A stretch of 64,000 nucleotides of DNA from NCBI GenBank assembly GCA_030159075.1, contig BROG01000297.1, positions 485,501 to 549,500 on the forward strand. The letters are read 5' to 3'. How positions within the stretch are numbered: the first letter of the stretch is position 1; each line of letters begins with the position of its first letter. The notes under the pieces are model-generated. The model did not search any database. It was not told the origin of the DNA and saw nothing but the letters and a program-made list of their open reading frames with translations. Position numbers and translations under genes: made by a program. Below are positions 22,496 through 35,437 of the stretch, in pieces. Source of the DNA: Atrina japonica (taxonomy: Eukaryota > Mollusca > Bivalvia > Pterioida > Pinnidae).

Positions 22496-22973
22496 TTTTA
22501 AAGTAGTCATTACAAATCACAGCCACAATACCCCTCCATCCAGCAATCTTCTAAAATAAGCCTTCTTTACTTCTAGGAAGCTACCTGACATGCAATACAA
22601 TATATTTTTATGACAGATGGGAGGGTCTTTGGCCTAAGATCTATGGTATTACCAGACGTGATCTAATATATCTGTATTCAAGTTTGATCATGTGGCAGCA
22701 ATGTCTCCATATTACATATTTATGAGCTATATGTTGTGATACAATGTTAAGAATGGGCTTATGTAATTCTTGAGTAATGTGATCATACGAGTATTGATGT
22801 CTTTGAATCAATCATTGATTATCTGTATAAAATGCTGTTAGTTTTAATCCCAACACTTGATTTCTCTATTCAGCCATCAATCACTGTCATTGCCCATCTT
22901 GTACTGATCTCCTATTAGGAATTCCTAATGTCTGTTGTAATTACAGGTGTATAAATACACAAAACTTGAAAAT

Positions 22974-22976
<3 letters not shown>

Positions 22977-23005
<29 letters not shown>
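22977..23005. repeat. (GA)n microsatellite
   Basis: About 14 GA units. Confidence 0.9.
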
Positions 23006-23007
<2 letters not shown>

Positions 23008-23284
23008 TTTAGTTTGGCACAAGGAAATGCACAAAGGAGCTGTCTCCATCACCATAAAAAAAACTTCTTTCTTTATTTATACACTGTATTGGTATATTTT
23101 ACTGCTGACAGACATTGCTTTAATGGTATGGTATGCCGCCCAACGTTTTTCAGTTTCATGATGGCCAGTTTTTGATGTGAAGGAGAAAATTTCTTTACAA
23201 GTGTACCTCCTAAAGTTTGTGTGTGCATTGTTTTTTTTACCAAATAGATTCCATGATATAGTGCCTCTCAGGACAGACATGTAA

Positions 23285-23635
23285 CAGTATATACAGCAAC
23301 AGAATGCTGTAATACAGATACACCATTAGATTATACAGCATTGTACCCTAAAACAGATATAATATATACAGCAACAGAATGCTGTAATACAGATACTGTG
23401 TGCATTAGATTTACCAAATACAGCATTGTGCCCCTAAATATAGATATAATATATACAGCAACAAAATGCTGTAATACAGATACACCATTAAATTATATAG
23501 CATTGTACCCTAAAACAGATATAAGATATACAGCAACAGACTGCTGTAATACAGACAAACTATTAGATTATAGAGCATTGTAACCTAAAACAGATATACC
23601 ATATACAGCAACAGAATGTTGTAATGCAGATAGCC
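23285..23635. repeat. 75-bp minisatellite with a hairpin in each unit
   Basis: The unit starts ACAGCAACAGAATGCTGTAA, where ACAGCA and TGCTGT pair around ACAGAA. It continues TACAGATACACCATTAGATT and CAGCATTGTACCCTAAAACA. About 4-5 copies, directly followed by an M3 MITE. Confidence 0.9.
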
Positions 23636-23637
23636 TA

Positions 23638-23855
23638 CAGTAAAACTTGTATATAAAGACCCCCCTTTAGGACACAACAAAACAGGTCTTTATAGGGAGG
23701 TGGTTTTTATATAGAGAATGATTTGTACACAAATGGTACTATTGGGGACAGCAAAAAAAAAATTAGCAAAAAACCAAAAAAAAACAACAACAAAAAACGG
23801 TCAATGTGATCAGGTGGTCTAAATACACATGTGGTGACTAAAGCAGGTTTGACTG
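23638..23855. mobile_element. TA-flanked MITE, family M3
   Basis: Ends CAGTAAAACTTGTATA and inverted AAGCAGGTTTGACTG are bordered by TA on both sides. It sits at the right edge of the 75-bp array and is closely related to 14337-14524. Confidence 0.8.
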
Positions 23856-25099
23856 TATTTGATTATACATCAGAATTTCCCAGAAGAGGCAAACTGATAA
23901 ACACAGAGGATAGCCTACCAAAGCCTGCGTTTTTGTCTTATTTACAACTACATTATTTAGTAGAACAACTGGGAGTTCCTCATGAATCTTGAGCAGGAAT
24001 TTTGATAAACTTTTCTTTGGAAATCTATCATCGACAATTTGCTATCTGGCTTTCTCCAACACACAAATATTGTAGTTGTCAACCAATAATTTAATTTATG
24101 GATGTCTGATGATTTCTTGGGTTAAAATATCTAGCGAGGAACTATCATGTCAGAATGATAGAAAAGGTTGCCAAATTAATCAGAGCATGATACCACAATC
24201 AATAATACAATTCTTAAACCCTCTCTTAAGATAAGATAGATGATATAGTGGTGTGGTGTGTTTTTTTGTTTTTTTATCAAGGGGAGATAAATCATACAGC
24301 ATTGCTGGCTCTATCAGTAATAAATTTTCAGCTTTTTTCTGAAGCCCCCAATGTCAATTAAATGTAAAGCATGGGATCCCTAAAAAAGAAAGCTTATTTC
24401 TTCTAAGTGATGAAGAGGAGACAAGCTTTGAATTGCATACATAGGCCGCTAAAACAACATCTTTGGCAAATTTCACTGCCATGTAAATCAACCAGGCAGG
24501 CAAGTCAGTTAATAGTTTGCCAGTATACTGTATGTGTATTTAAATTAGCACACTCATATATTAGCGCTCTGAGAGGTTGTAGACTTATTAGCGCAATCTT
24601 GAATTGCACAATCACGGCAAGAATATTTTAAAATAGCGGTAATAGAGAAACAATGGCAGAATAGATATAGATCAGGCAGTCATTATGTATGTGGAAAATA
24701 CCTGTGATCAAATGCCACTGAACACATTATCACAGTCTGCCTTAAAACTTTCTGCTTTAAAACCACTTCACGTTGGTTAGCTTTTTTCAGTTCACCATTA
24801 ATACCATTTTAGTTTTGCCGCTAGTGCAGAATGACAGGGTAGAGAAATTTTAGTGTTGCACTTGAATCAGTGCAATGACTTGAGCGCAAAAAGCGCTAAT
24901 ATCAGAATACCGCTAAAATAAGCACACGTACAGTACATGTCGTTACACAACAGGTGTACCTCAGGTAATACTAGTAAACTAATATGATTCCTTTCGCTAT
25001 CACTTCGTTGCCTTGTATCAAATATTCTTTGTCATGTTGGATTCTCGTATGATATCATTTCTCTTAATCATCATACATATTTGATTGTTGATTTTAAAT
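23856..25099. other. Non-coding; scattered inverted TTAGCGC words
   Basis: Between about 24541 and 24925 the words ATTAGCGC, GAATTGCAC, AATAGCGGTAA and their inverse relatives (GCGCTAATAT, GTTGCACTTGAA, ATACCGCTAAAAT) suggest an old palindromic element. The limits cannot be fixed by eye. The ORF at 24407 lies in it and has no support. Confidence 0.4.
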
Positions 25100-25290
25100 A
25101 GAGGAGGAGAAATCCAGGTTTAAAGTGTACCCGGGCCGACAGAGACCAACGACCCTCTGCAAGTAAACTGGCAAACTTTCTCATAAAAATCGGCATAGGT
25201 TCCAGCGGGGTTTGAACCTGCACTGGCCAGAAGTTAGAGACTTCATGGTTCAAAGCACCATGCTGTAACCACTCAGCCATGAAGGCCCAC
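25100..25290 (-). mobile_element. tRNA-derived SINE, family S2, tail missing
   Basis: On the minus strand it runs from a tRNA-like head (GGCCTTCATGGCTGAGTGGT, then CAGGTTCAAACCCCGCTGG) through GAGAAAGTTTGCCAGTTTAC, and stops before the ACTGGCCACCACC part. The minus-strand 74-codon ORF here is SINE sequence. Confidence 0.8.
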
Positions 25291-26357
25291 ACCATATATA
25301 TGATATTGTAGGCTGAGAAAAATGTACTCGTCTACTCAGTCCACCTGATATTAGATTATCTTATCTTGTAGATCTATAATATCTTACTTTTTAGCCTCTG
25401 AAACTTTCCATGAACACGACGCTTTTAAAATTCTTTACTGTCATTTTAATTAATTATATAAGTCCCATATCATAGAAAAGTACTTTGTCTTAATGGTTCC
25501 ATAAAAGTTAATAAAAAATTGAGACAAGCTGACGATGTTTAGGTATGAGTGGTTTTTAAAATCATTCGTCCCAAAGGACCAGTGATTTTTATATTTTTAA
25601 AATCACTCGTCCCAAAGGACAATTTTTTTTTGTCACCCTGTCTTGTATAAAATATCCTGCACCATGTCAGACTTTCATCGTAGATCTCTGGTTATAATTG
25701 AAGTGGAAAGCAGTCGTTAATTATTTTTAAAATTTAATTGTCCTCTGAAATAGTTTGTGCCTTTAAAATTGAGTGAAACCTTTTACTGTGATAATGTGCA
25801 TAAAACTAGAAAAATCAAATTTAAATCAGAAATACACACAAATTAAAATTGTTATAGGAAAACTAATTTCATTGACTGTTGTTGAAAAATTTGAAAATTG
25901 GTAAAAAAAAAACCTCATTTTTTTCCCCCATTCTGCAGACTTCTCCATTTATAAATGAAACACTTAAAATTTATATGGATGTATGTGTATTGGGGTATAC
26001 ATTTACTTAATTTAGAGTTCCGAAGCAGTGATGCAAACTGAAAATAATAAATTTATAATATCAATTGCACAAAATTAAGGAATCCAATTTCGTTTAATAT
26101 ATCTGAATTATATACATTACATTTTCTTTCACACAGAATTTGACAAATTTTACGTTCACATTAAATTCACACAGTGTAGATAGTTCAATTACAAGCAATA
26201 TCACTTAAAGGTAATAATAGGTTTCAATTTTTTGTTACAGAAAATACGATTTTAGCCTGTTCTTCCATAATTTTTGTAATCATTTAGAACTTCTGTGATG
26301 ACTCAGAAGTTAACACTTAAGCTGCCATATTTGACATCAAGAAAGTATATACCTTTT
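25291..26357. other. Non-coding, nothing recognised
   Basis: A short direct repeat ATCACTCGTCCCAAAGGAC (about 25561-25580 and 25601-25620) is the only structure seen. Confidence 0.45.
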
Positions 26358-26960
26358 TAGCTCACCTGAGCCTGACATGAGCTTTTCTGATCTTAAATTG
26401 TTATCTGTCACTGTCTGTAATCCTACACTTTTTGACCTACTTCTTTGTCAAAAAGTTCATTATTTTGAGATACAATGTGGTTACCAGTAACCGGTGTTGT
26501 CTTCTGAATACTAATTTTTCTAATGCTGCTTTCATTTGCTCAGAGTAGCTCAGAACCTAATTTAAAACGATCATTGCACAGAGTGGTTCGTCTTCTATCT
26601 CTACAACTTTCATTTGTTCAAAGTGGCTAGGAATTTAACTTTGATACTGCCACTGCAGAAATATGTGGCCATTCTAAAGCTCAGAGTTTCTCCAAGTTGC
26701 CCTATGACTAATTATTAAACTTTCATTGGCTCACATTGACTCCATGTATAATTCCTAAATTTACACTTGCCCACATGGACCCATTGCTTTAGTTTAAAAC
26801 TTTTTATTTTTATTTTTCATAATTACTCATTTTTATTTTCTATAACTCAAGTGCTCATAATCACCGGGTCTGTATTTTGTTGAGGGACAAGGTCATATGA
26901 ATGCAGATATTGTAAAATGTTCAATTTCTTTATTCTGCGATATGAAACAAAGAAACGGTG
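26358..26960. repeat. Probable remnant of a TAGCTCACCTGAGC dispersed repeat
   Basis: It starts TTTTTAGCTCACCTGAGCCT and contains loosely repeated pieces (TTTCATTTGCTCAGAGTAGCTC, shown here only in part by TTTCATTTGCTCAGAGTAGC; TTTCATTGGCTCACATTGAC) spaced about 80-100 bp. The opening motif is common in bivalve DNA in my experience. The class of element is not determinable here. Confidence 0.4.
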
Positions 26961-27323
26961 TGCATGCTGGTGTCAGCTGAGTATTAAGGCCCACGGGGGT
27001 TCTTTTTAACATTCGTAAATACATTTTGATTGTTAAAAAAAAAGACTTGATATTGCATCATCCGTAATGCTGTTTTTGTGTCCTTGTTAAACTCCCTAGT
27101 TGAATTTCAAAAGAACTGCAAATGAATTGACTTCGTTGTTGAAATGACATTTCAGAAATAAAAACCTTGTTCTAACTTTCGAATGTCACTCTAATTACAC
27201 CTTCTTTGTCTTCGAGTCAAGTTTTTTGTTTTGAGAGGCGGTGCATGTTACAAAGAATCCGGTGCGCTGGTGCAGTGTTATTGCTGTTGACATGTTTGAG
27301 ATAACGTCTGTGTATGCTAGTGT
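26961..27323. other. Non-coding, nothing recognised
   Basis: Nothing supportable. A long minus-strand ORF (27195-27623) only becomes long by crossing the GAT-rich patch. Confidence 0.4.
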
Positions 27324-27421
27324 TGATGATGACAGTGACGTCAATGGTAGATGATAATGATGATGACAATGATGATGATGCCAGTGATGACGATAGTGAT
27401 GATGACAACGATTATGATGAA
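27324..27421. repeat. Imperfect (GAT)n microsatellite
   Basis: GATGATGACAGTGATGACGA-type trinucleotide repeats; His/Ser-rich minus ORFs here are artefacts. Confidence 0.85.
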
Positions 27422-30400
27422 ATTTTGTAAAACTTGTATGTGATATTGTCCCACAACGATAATTTACGACACTGCGTTTTTCATATGTTTTAACCTTTAA
27501 CCTTTCTATGACTTTCGAATAAATTTTAACAAAGGAGAAAATTAGGTAATTTTTACTTATCACAAAGTATAAATACTGGGTATTTCCAATAAATATTGAA
27601 AAAATGTATGAAAATCTGAGCAAAAATTAAAAGAAAAGGAATCAACATGATCGATAGGTATGAGGTGTATGTCAACAAGGAATCCCTGTTTCACTTATAA
27701 GAAAGTCTGGGGGAATTTGTGGTTAGCATATGCACACACACAGATACACATGCGTGTGGGCAGCGTGAGCACACACCCACACAAAACTTTCTTTTATTTC
27801 TGCTTATGGATATATTCAAATGTCTAATATTTGCTTTCTTCAGTATACAAAATACCAAACTTTAAGTTGTATTGTATTTCACCTTTAAGTACGAAATGTA
27901 TACAATTGATGACTCCATGGACAATGATGACATTATACCAACTGTATGGTTTTGGGAAATGGGGATTTTCTGTTACTTGTTCGCATTTGTAATTACATGT
28001 ATTATAGAATCCATCATCCTTGTTATGGTGTTGAAGAGTCAAATTTATCATCTGCATCAGTGAAATGTTTTGATTTCATCCATTTTGTCCTAATGTTTGC
28101 TCTGATGCTTCAAGAACAGTAAAGCAGGATAAAAACTGTGATGTAGATTTTTCTCAAGCTTACGATTCTCCATGTTTAGGATGCCCGTGAGATGAATAAT
28201 CAAGTTCAGCTTAGCATTGATAACGGAAAGAGATGGATGATTAAGTGTAAAAGATGAGACAAAGAAGATTAGATTTACGTCTTCGAATTTTGGGGCTAAA
28301 ACATGAATCTGATTCTGTGACGAAGAAGAATGGCTATAGATTTACAGTGAAAATGGCAAATTTGGGTTTAGGAAAATATATGAAGTGCATTACAAACCAT
28401 ATGGGCAATTCTTAGATTCAAATTTGATTTATTTGATTTCTTAAGTTGACATTGTATAGAAATATCTAAAAAAAAAAAAGAGAGACTAAAGAAAAAAAAA
28501 AGAAAAATACATTATTTTCTCACTAGTAGTCATTTTTCTTTTCACGTGAGAATGTTATATTTTTCAAACTCTATTTTTCCGCGATGATTTGTTGTATTCG
28601 CATTTTAGTTTAATGAAACTTCATAGATATGTAATAAAAAAGTAATTAAAGTATGTTTGTTAAATGAAGTTCTATAATAAATCATTTGCTGCAAAAATGT
28701 TGTATTACAAAGAACTGTTGTGGAATCAGGAAAATCGTTTTATTGGGGTTTTGATTTAATCTAATTATTTTCTCTTTTCTCTCGCCTTCATTTACACTTT
28801 GTGTGCCTTTCATCTCCCCAGTTCTTCGTCCTCTCTTTTTATGATATCTTTAACCTCCTCACACTCCTCATTCTACCTCTTTCTCTTTTTCATGACGTCT
28901 TTCGACTTACTCTTTTCATTCTACTTCTTTCAATTTTTATGTCGTCTTTCATCTTCCCCAATGACAAGCTACTACAGTGCCGAGCCTCGATCATGTCGAT
29001 TTTATTGAAATGATGAGTACTTGTGGCAAAGGAACATCCTCTCTGTCATCATTTTGAAAACAAGAGGTGTTGGTTCTATCGTCAGATTCACATAAGATGG
29101 CGGGGCGGAGTAAGCCTTTTGATTAATTATCATACGGATTATTCTACTCACTTATCGGTTATCACAAGCTGCACCAGAAAAATGTTTTATTCTGCACTGT
29201 GTAATCTTGATGTACGGTGACAAGTAGGAACGATTACTCTAATCACTGTAATTTTAATGTTGTGCTTTATTATCTAAAAATTAAACTCGTCCAGGTCCAG
29301 AAAGGGTTCACTCCTTAGCTCCTATCCTAGAATCTACTGAGTCATTGTTAGCAGTAAAGATGTCATACCACCCTTTTGTAACGCCTCTAATCCCCCCCCA
29401 AATAAAGACCCTCTGCATCTTCAGTAAACATTCTTAACTTCATTTAGCCTTTGATTCTGTTTTCAAACTCATCAACATAATTGATGTATCAGTCATCATT
29501 TAAGCCACCATCAGCTACTTACCATTCTCAATATCTCGACTTTCACAAATAAACATTGCTTTCTATTGTACCAATTTTTAAGAATATATTATTCCCCCGG
29601 AATTGCAGTCATTATCCCCAAGTTGAAATTCCTTGAAACAATAACAATAGATTATTCTTATAAACAACCATCCAACATACATTTTTTATCTCAGCAAAAA
29701 ACTAATGCCCATTCTTCACTGTTTTTATTTGTGTCAATGATTTTAATTAATGGTTTTGAACTTCCAAAAATATTAAAGAACATTATTAAAATCTTATTTT
29801 TTATAGCCTTACCATTTAATCTATGAATACAAAATTGTTGTTGTAAATTTCTGGAAATAGAGGCAATATTTCTTGACTTTACTAATAAATTACCCTAGCT
29901 CTATTATTTTTAAAGCACTGATGAAGGAACAGCGAGATGATTTTTTTCTATATTTGAGATTAATTGGAGAAATGTTTATTCTCTGATTTAAGTGTTTTGC
30001 TCGCAGCATTAAGTTAAAAAATATAAAAGCTCAAAGATTAATGGAATGAAATGATTAATGTTGCAGATTTTTATTTTGTTTATTTTGTATGATAATACAT
30101 TTTTTAGGGGGGAAAATGAATATTTGAATAATTAGACATTTTTTTGAACTGAGGAAAGTTATTAGTTTAATCGTATAATGAAAATTAATAGTATTATTTG
30201 CTTTTTGATAAACATTCAACTATAGAAAACATTTTTAGTGATGTTTAAATTTTCTTTTCAAATATATCCTTATAAATCCTAACAAAAAAATTACTTATGA
30301 ATAGTGTCTAAAAGTCTGGGAACAAGAAAACTAAGAGTCTATCATTAGAAGGGTTCCTAGTTTTAATAATGTATATTAAATTAAGAATTAACTAAAAGAA

Positions 30401-30962
30401 TACGAATGCCTTTAATGGCTTAGATTTAGAATTGACTAAAGCAATACAAACTAATGTATGGGTTTAAAAAGTCAGTTGAACTCACTTAGCATATATATTT
30501 TTTTTGATATAGCCTTTTCTCACACCAGATTTGCTATTAGTAAAGAACTTGGTTTTGAGTGCTTTTTTCTAGGTATCTTTGCCTGGACATGCAACTGATT
30601 TCATCACTTTCAAAGCTTGTGTACGTTTATAGCACTATTGTAATTGATTTTGCATTAGGCAGTCACCTTTTCCTCTGATTTATTGATTTATGTGATGAAA
30701 AAATTGAAAGTAGTTAATAAGATGCTTTAATGTCCTGTTACGTCTTTTTATTATCTTGGTCACATTGAAATTTCATGAACTAATAATTCTAAAGGAAACA
30801 AAGATCATTAAAACCCGCGAGTTTCTCTAACTACGGAGTCGATGTTTCAACGTTCTATAATGTCGTTACAAAATGTGTGGTGTTTTGCTTTTCTGTCCTG
30901 AGGTCATGTTGTTTAGCTTGCATTATCCTATGTCTTTGTTCTGATGACAATGGTCCTTAGAT
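27422..30962. other. Long stretch without recognised features
   Basis: About 3.5 kb of AT-rich DNA. Short ORFs (27824-28063 on both strands, 28799-29220, 29566-29826) show no domain, no paired splice sites and no neighbour support. A short CACA-rich patch at 27733-27783 is the only simple repeat. Confidence 0.45.
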
Positions 30963-33900
30963 TGTTTATAGTACAGGGACTGAATATAACCCCCTCATTG
31001 GCGATAAGGTTTGGGGCTCACTATAAACAGGGACTTACTATAACCCCTCACTAGTGTTAAGGTTTTGGGCTCATTAAAAACAAGGACTAAATATAATGCC
31101 TCACTGGCAGAAGGTCTGGGGCTCATTAAAAACAAGGACTAAATATAATGCCTCACTGGCAGAGCAGAAGGTTTGGGACTCTCTATAAACAGGGACTAAT
31201 TATAACCCCTTACTGGCAGAAGATTTGGGGCTCACTGAATATAACCCCCTCATTGGCAATAAGGTTTGAGGCTCACTATAAACAGGGACTTAATATAATG
31301 CCTCACTGGCAGAAGGTTTGGGGCTCTATAAACAGGAACTAAATTTAATCCCTCACTAGTGTTAAGGTTTTGGGCTCACTATAAACAGGGACTTAATATA
31401 ATGCCTCACTGGCAGAAGGTCTGGGGCTCATTAAAAACAAGGACTAAATATAATGCCTCACTGGCAGAAGGTTTGGGCTCTATAAACATGAACTAAATAT
31501 AACCCCTCAGTACTGGTTTAGGGCTCACTATATACAGAGACAGAATAACCCCTCTCATTTTTGGGGTTCACTTTTGACAGACTAGATATAATGCCTCACA
31601 AGCATTAAGGTTTAGGGCTCACTATATACAGAGACTAGATATAACCCCTCAGTAGCAGTAAGGTTTAGGGCTCACTATATACAGAGACTAGATATAACCC
31701 CTCAGTAGCAGTAAGGTTTGGGGCTCACTATATACAGAGACTAGATATAACCCCTCTCAGTAGAAGTAAGGTTTAGGACTCACTATATACAGAGACTAGA
31801 TATAACCCCTCACTAGCAGTAAGGTTTAGGCTCACTATAAACAGAGACTAGATATAACCCCTCAGTAGCAGTAAGGTTTAGGACAGAGACTAGATATATA
31901 CAGTAAGGTTTTAGGGGGCTACTATATACAGATAATATACCCCTCAGTAAGCAGTAAGGTTTAGGGTAAGGTCACTATATACAGAGACTAGTATATAACC
32001 CCTCAGATATAGCAGTAAGGTTTAGGGGCTCACTATATACAGAGACTAGATATAACCCCTCAGTAGCAGTAAGGTTTAGGAGACTCCCTCAGTAGCACTA
32101 TATACAGAGACTAGATATATAACCCCTCAGTAGCAGTAAGGTTTAGGGCTCACTATATACAGAGACTAGATATAACCCACTCAGTAGCAAGTAAGGTTTA
32201 GGGCACACGATGTATACAGAGACTAGATATAACCGCCTCAGTAGCAGTAAGGTTTGGGGCTCACTATATACAGAGACTTAGATATAACCCCTCAGTAGCA
32301 GTAAGGTTTGGGGCTCACTAAAATATACAGCAAACTACGATGATAGTATTTAACCCTCAGTAGCATTTTAAGGTTTAGGGTTCCGAAATATCTCACTATA
32401 AACAGAGACTAGATATAACCCCTCAGTAGCAGTAAGGTTTGGGTCACTATAAACAGAGACTAGATATAACCCCTCAGTAGCAGTAAGGTTTGGGGCTCAC
32501 TATATACAGACAGTAGCAGACTAGATATAAACCCCTCAGTAGCAGTAAGGTTTAGGACTCACTATATACAGAGACTAGATATAACCCTCAGTAAGCAGTA
32601 AGGTTTAGGACTCACTATATACAGAGACTAGATATAACCCCTCAGTAGCAGTAAGGTTTAGGGCTCACTATAAACAGAGACAAGATATAACCCCTCAGTA
32701 GCAGTAAGGTTTAGGGCTCTCACTATATACAGAGACTAGATATAACCCCTCAGTAGCAGTAAGGTTTAGGACTAGATTATAACACTATATTACAGAGACT
32801 AGATATAACCCCTCAGTAGGTTTGGGTCAGTAAGGTTTAGGCCTCACTATATTTACAGAGACTAGATATAACCCCTCAGTAGCAGTAAAGGTTTAGGACT
32901 CACTATATACAGAGACTAGATATAACCCCTCAGTAGCAGTAAGGTTTTAGGACTAGATATAACCCCTCACTATATACAGAGACTAGATATAACCCTCAGT
33001 GGCAGTAAGGTTTAGGGCTCAGTAAGGTTTAGGGCTCACTATATACAGAGACTAGATATAACCCCTCAGTAGCAGTAAGGTGGGTCACTATATACAGAGA
33101 CTATAACACAGAGACTAGATATAACCCCTCAGTAGCAGTAAGGTTTAGGCCACACTATATACCCCTCAGAGCACTAGATATAACCCCTCAGTAGCAGTAA
33201 GGTTTGGGGCTCACTATATACAGAGACTAGATATAACCCCTCAGTAGCAGTAAGGTTTGGGCTCACTATAAACAGAGACTAGATATAACCCCTCAGTAGC
33301 AGTAAGGTTATAGGACTCATATATATACAGAGACTAGATATAAGACCCCTCAGTAGCAGTAAGGTTTAGGGACTCACTATATACAGAGACTAGATATAAC
33401 CCCTCAGTAGCAGTAAGGTTTAGGGCTCACTATATACAGAGACTAGATATAACCCCTCAGTAGCAGTAAGGTTTAGGACTCACTATATACAGAGACTAGA
33501 TATAACCCCTCAGTAGCAGTAAGGTTTAGGACTCACTATATACAGAGACTAGATATAACCCCTCAGTAGCAGTAAGGTTTAGGGCTCACTATATACAGAG
33601 ACTAGATATAACCCCTCAGTAGCAGTAAGGTTTAGGACTCACTATATACAGAGACTAGATATAACCCCTCAGTAGCAGTAAGGTTTAGGACTCACTATAT
33701 ACAGAGACTAGATATACCCCTCAGTAGACTAGACTATATACGGAGACTAGACCCTCAGTAGCTGTAAGGTTTAGGGCTCACTATATACATTTAGTAGCAC
33801 ACTATATACAGATATAACCCCTCAGTAGCAGTAAGGTTTGGCTCACTATATACAGAGACTAGATATAACCCCTCAGTAGCAGTAAGGTTTGGGGCTCACT

Positions 33901-35437
33901 ATAAACAGAGACTAGATATAACCCCTCAGTAGCAGTAAGGTTTAGGGCTCACTATATACAGAGACTAGATATAACCCCTCAGTAGCAGTAAGGTTTGGCT
34001 CACTATATACAGAGACTAGATATAAGGTTTTAGGAACTCAGTATTATACAGCAGTAAGGGTTTGGGGCTCACGTATAAACAGTAGACTAGATAAACAACC
34101 CCCTCAGTAGCAGTAAGGTTTGGGGCTCACTATATACAGGATAAAACAGTAGACTAGATATAACCCCTCAGTAGCAGTAAGGTTTGGGGCTCACTATATA
34201 CAGAGACTAGATATAACCCCTCAGTAGCAGTAAGTTTATATACAGAGACTAGGCTCACTATATACAGAGACTAGATATAACCCCTCAGTAGCAGTAAGGT
34301 TTAACCCCTCAGTGGGGCTCACTATATACAGAGACTAGATATAACCCCTCAGTAGCAGTAAGGTTTGGCTCACTATATACAGAGACTAGATATAACCCCT
34401 CAGTAGCAGTAAGGTTTAGGACTCACAGAGACTATATCACAGTAAGACTAGATATAACCCCTCAGTAGCTGGTTTGGGTCTCAAGGTTTAGGGCTCACTA
34501 TATACAGAGACTAGATATAACCCCTCAGTAGCAGTAAGGTTTGGCTCACTATATACAGAGACTAGATATAACCCCTCAGTAGCAGTTAAGGTTTGGGGTT
34601 CACTATAACAGAGACTAGATATAACCCTCAGTAGCAGTAAGGTTTAGGGCTCAGTAGCTTCACTATACAGAGACTAGATATAACCCCTCAGTAGCAGTAA
34701 GGTTTGGGCTCACAGTAGCAGTAAGGTTTTAGGCTCACTATATACAGAGAGATAATAACTAGATAAGGTAACCCCTCAGTAGTAGCAGTAAGGTTTGGGG
34801 CTCACTAAGGTTTAAACAGAGACTAGATATAACCCCTCAGTCAGTAAGCAGTAAGGTTTGGGGGGGGCTCACTATATACAGAGACTAGATATAACCCCTC
34901 AGTAGCAGTAAGGTTTGGGCTCACTATATACAGAGACTAGATATAACCCTCAGTCAGTAGCAGTATACAGGTTTAGGACTCACTATATACAGAGACTAGA
35001 TATATAACCACTATATACAGAGACAGTAGCAGTAAGGTTTGGCTCACTATATACAGAGACTAGATATAACCCCTCAGTAGCAGTAAGGTTTGGGGCTCAC
35101 TATAAACAGAGACTAGATATAACCCCTCAGTAGCAGTAAGGTTTGGGGCTCACTATATACAGAGACTAGATATAACCCCTCAGTAGCAGTAAGGTTTAGG
35201 GCTCACTATATACAGAGACTAGATATAACCCCTCAGTAGCAGTAAGGTTTGGGTCACTATAAACAGAGACTAGATATAACCCCTCAGTAGCAGTAAGGTT
35301 TAGGACTCACTATATACAGAGACTAGATATAACCCCTCAGTAGCAGTAAGGTTTAGGGCTCACTATATACAGAGACTAGATATAACCCCTCAGTAGCAGT
35401 AAGGTTTAGGGCACACTTCAAAGATAGACTGAATATA
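30963..35437. repeat. 53-bp satellite array, ~4.5 kb, roughly 80 copies
   Basis: The core unit is ACTATATACAGAGACTAGAT ATAACCCCTCAGTAGCAGTA AGGTTTAGGGCTC. Left-edge units (30963-31560) are a diverged subtype with CACTGGCAGAAGGTTTGGGG; the last unit, near 35410-35437, is diverged too. The interior is highly uniform, with very similar GGTTTAGGG/GGTTTGGGG variants, but is broken by scrambled fragments and one- or two-base indels. Runs of perfect units (for example 33400-33690) alternate with these. The exact length and order should be treated as provisional. Confidence 0.95.

Noticed and set aside
21331..22510. Six minus-strand ORFs with VVVHGSF / LLFMAVFLYQYW patterns, up to 173 codons
   Set aside because: The 36-bp period keeps frames open. 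Three frames are used interchangeably and the array is interrupted by frameshifting indels.
30963..35437. Telomere-like GGTTTAGGG in each 53-bp unit
   Set aside because: It occurs once per unit and is often GGTTTGGGG. It is not a tandem TTAGGG run, so there is no evidence of telomeric origin.
30963..35437. CRISPR-like regular spacing
   Set aside because: There are no unique spacers: whole units repeat. The organism is also clearly eukaryotic.
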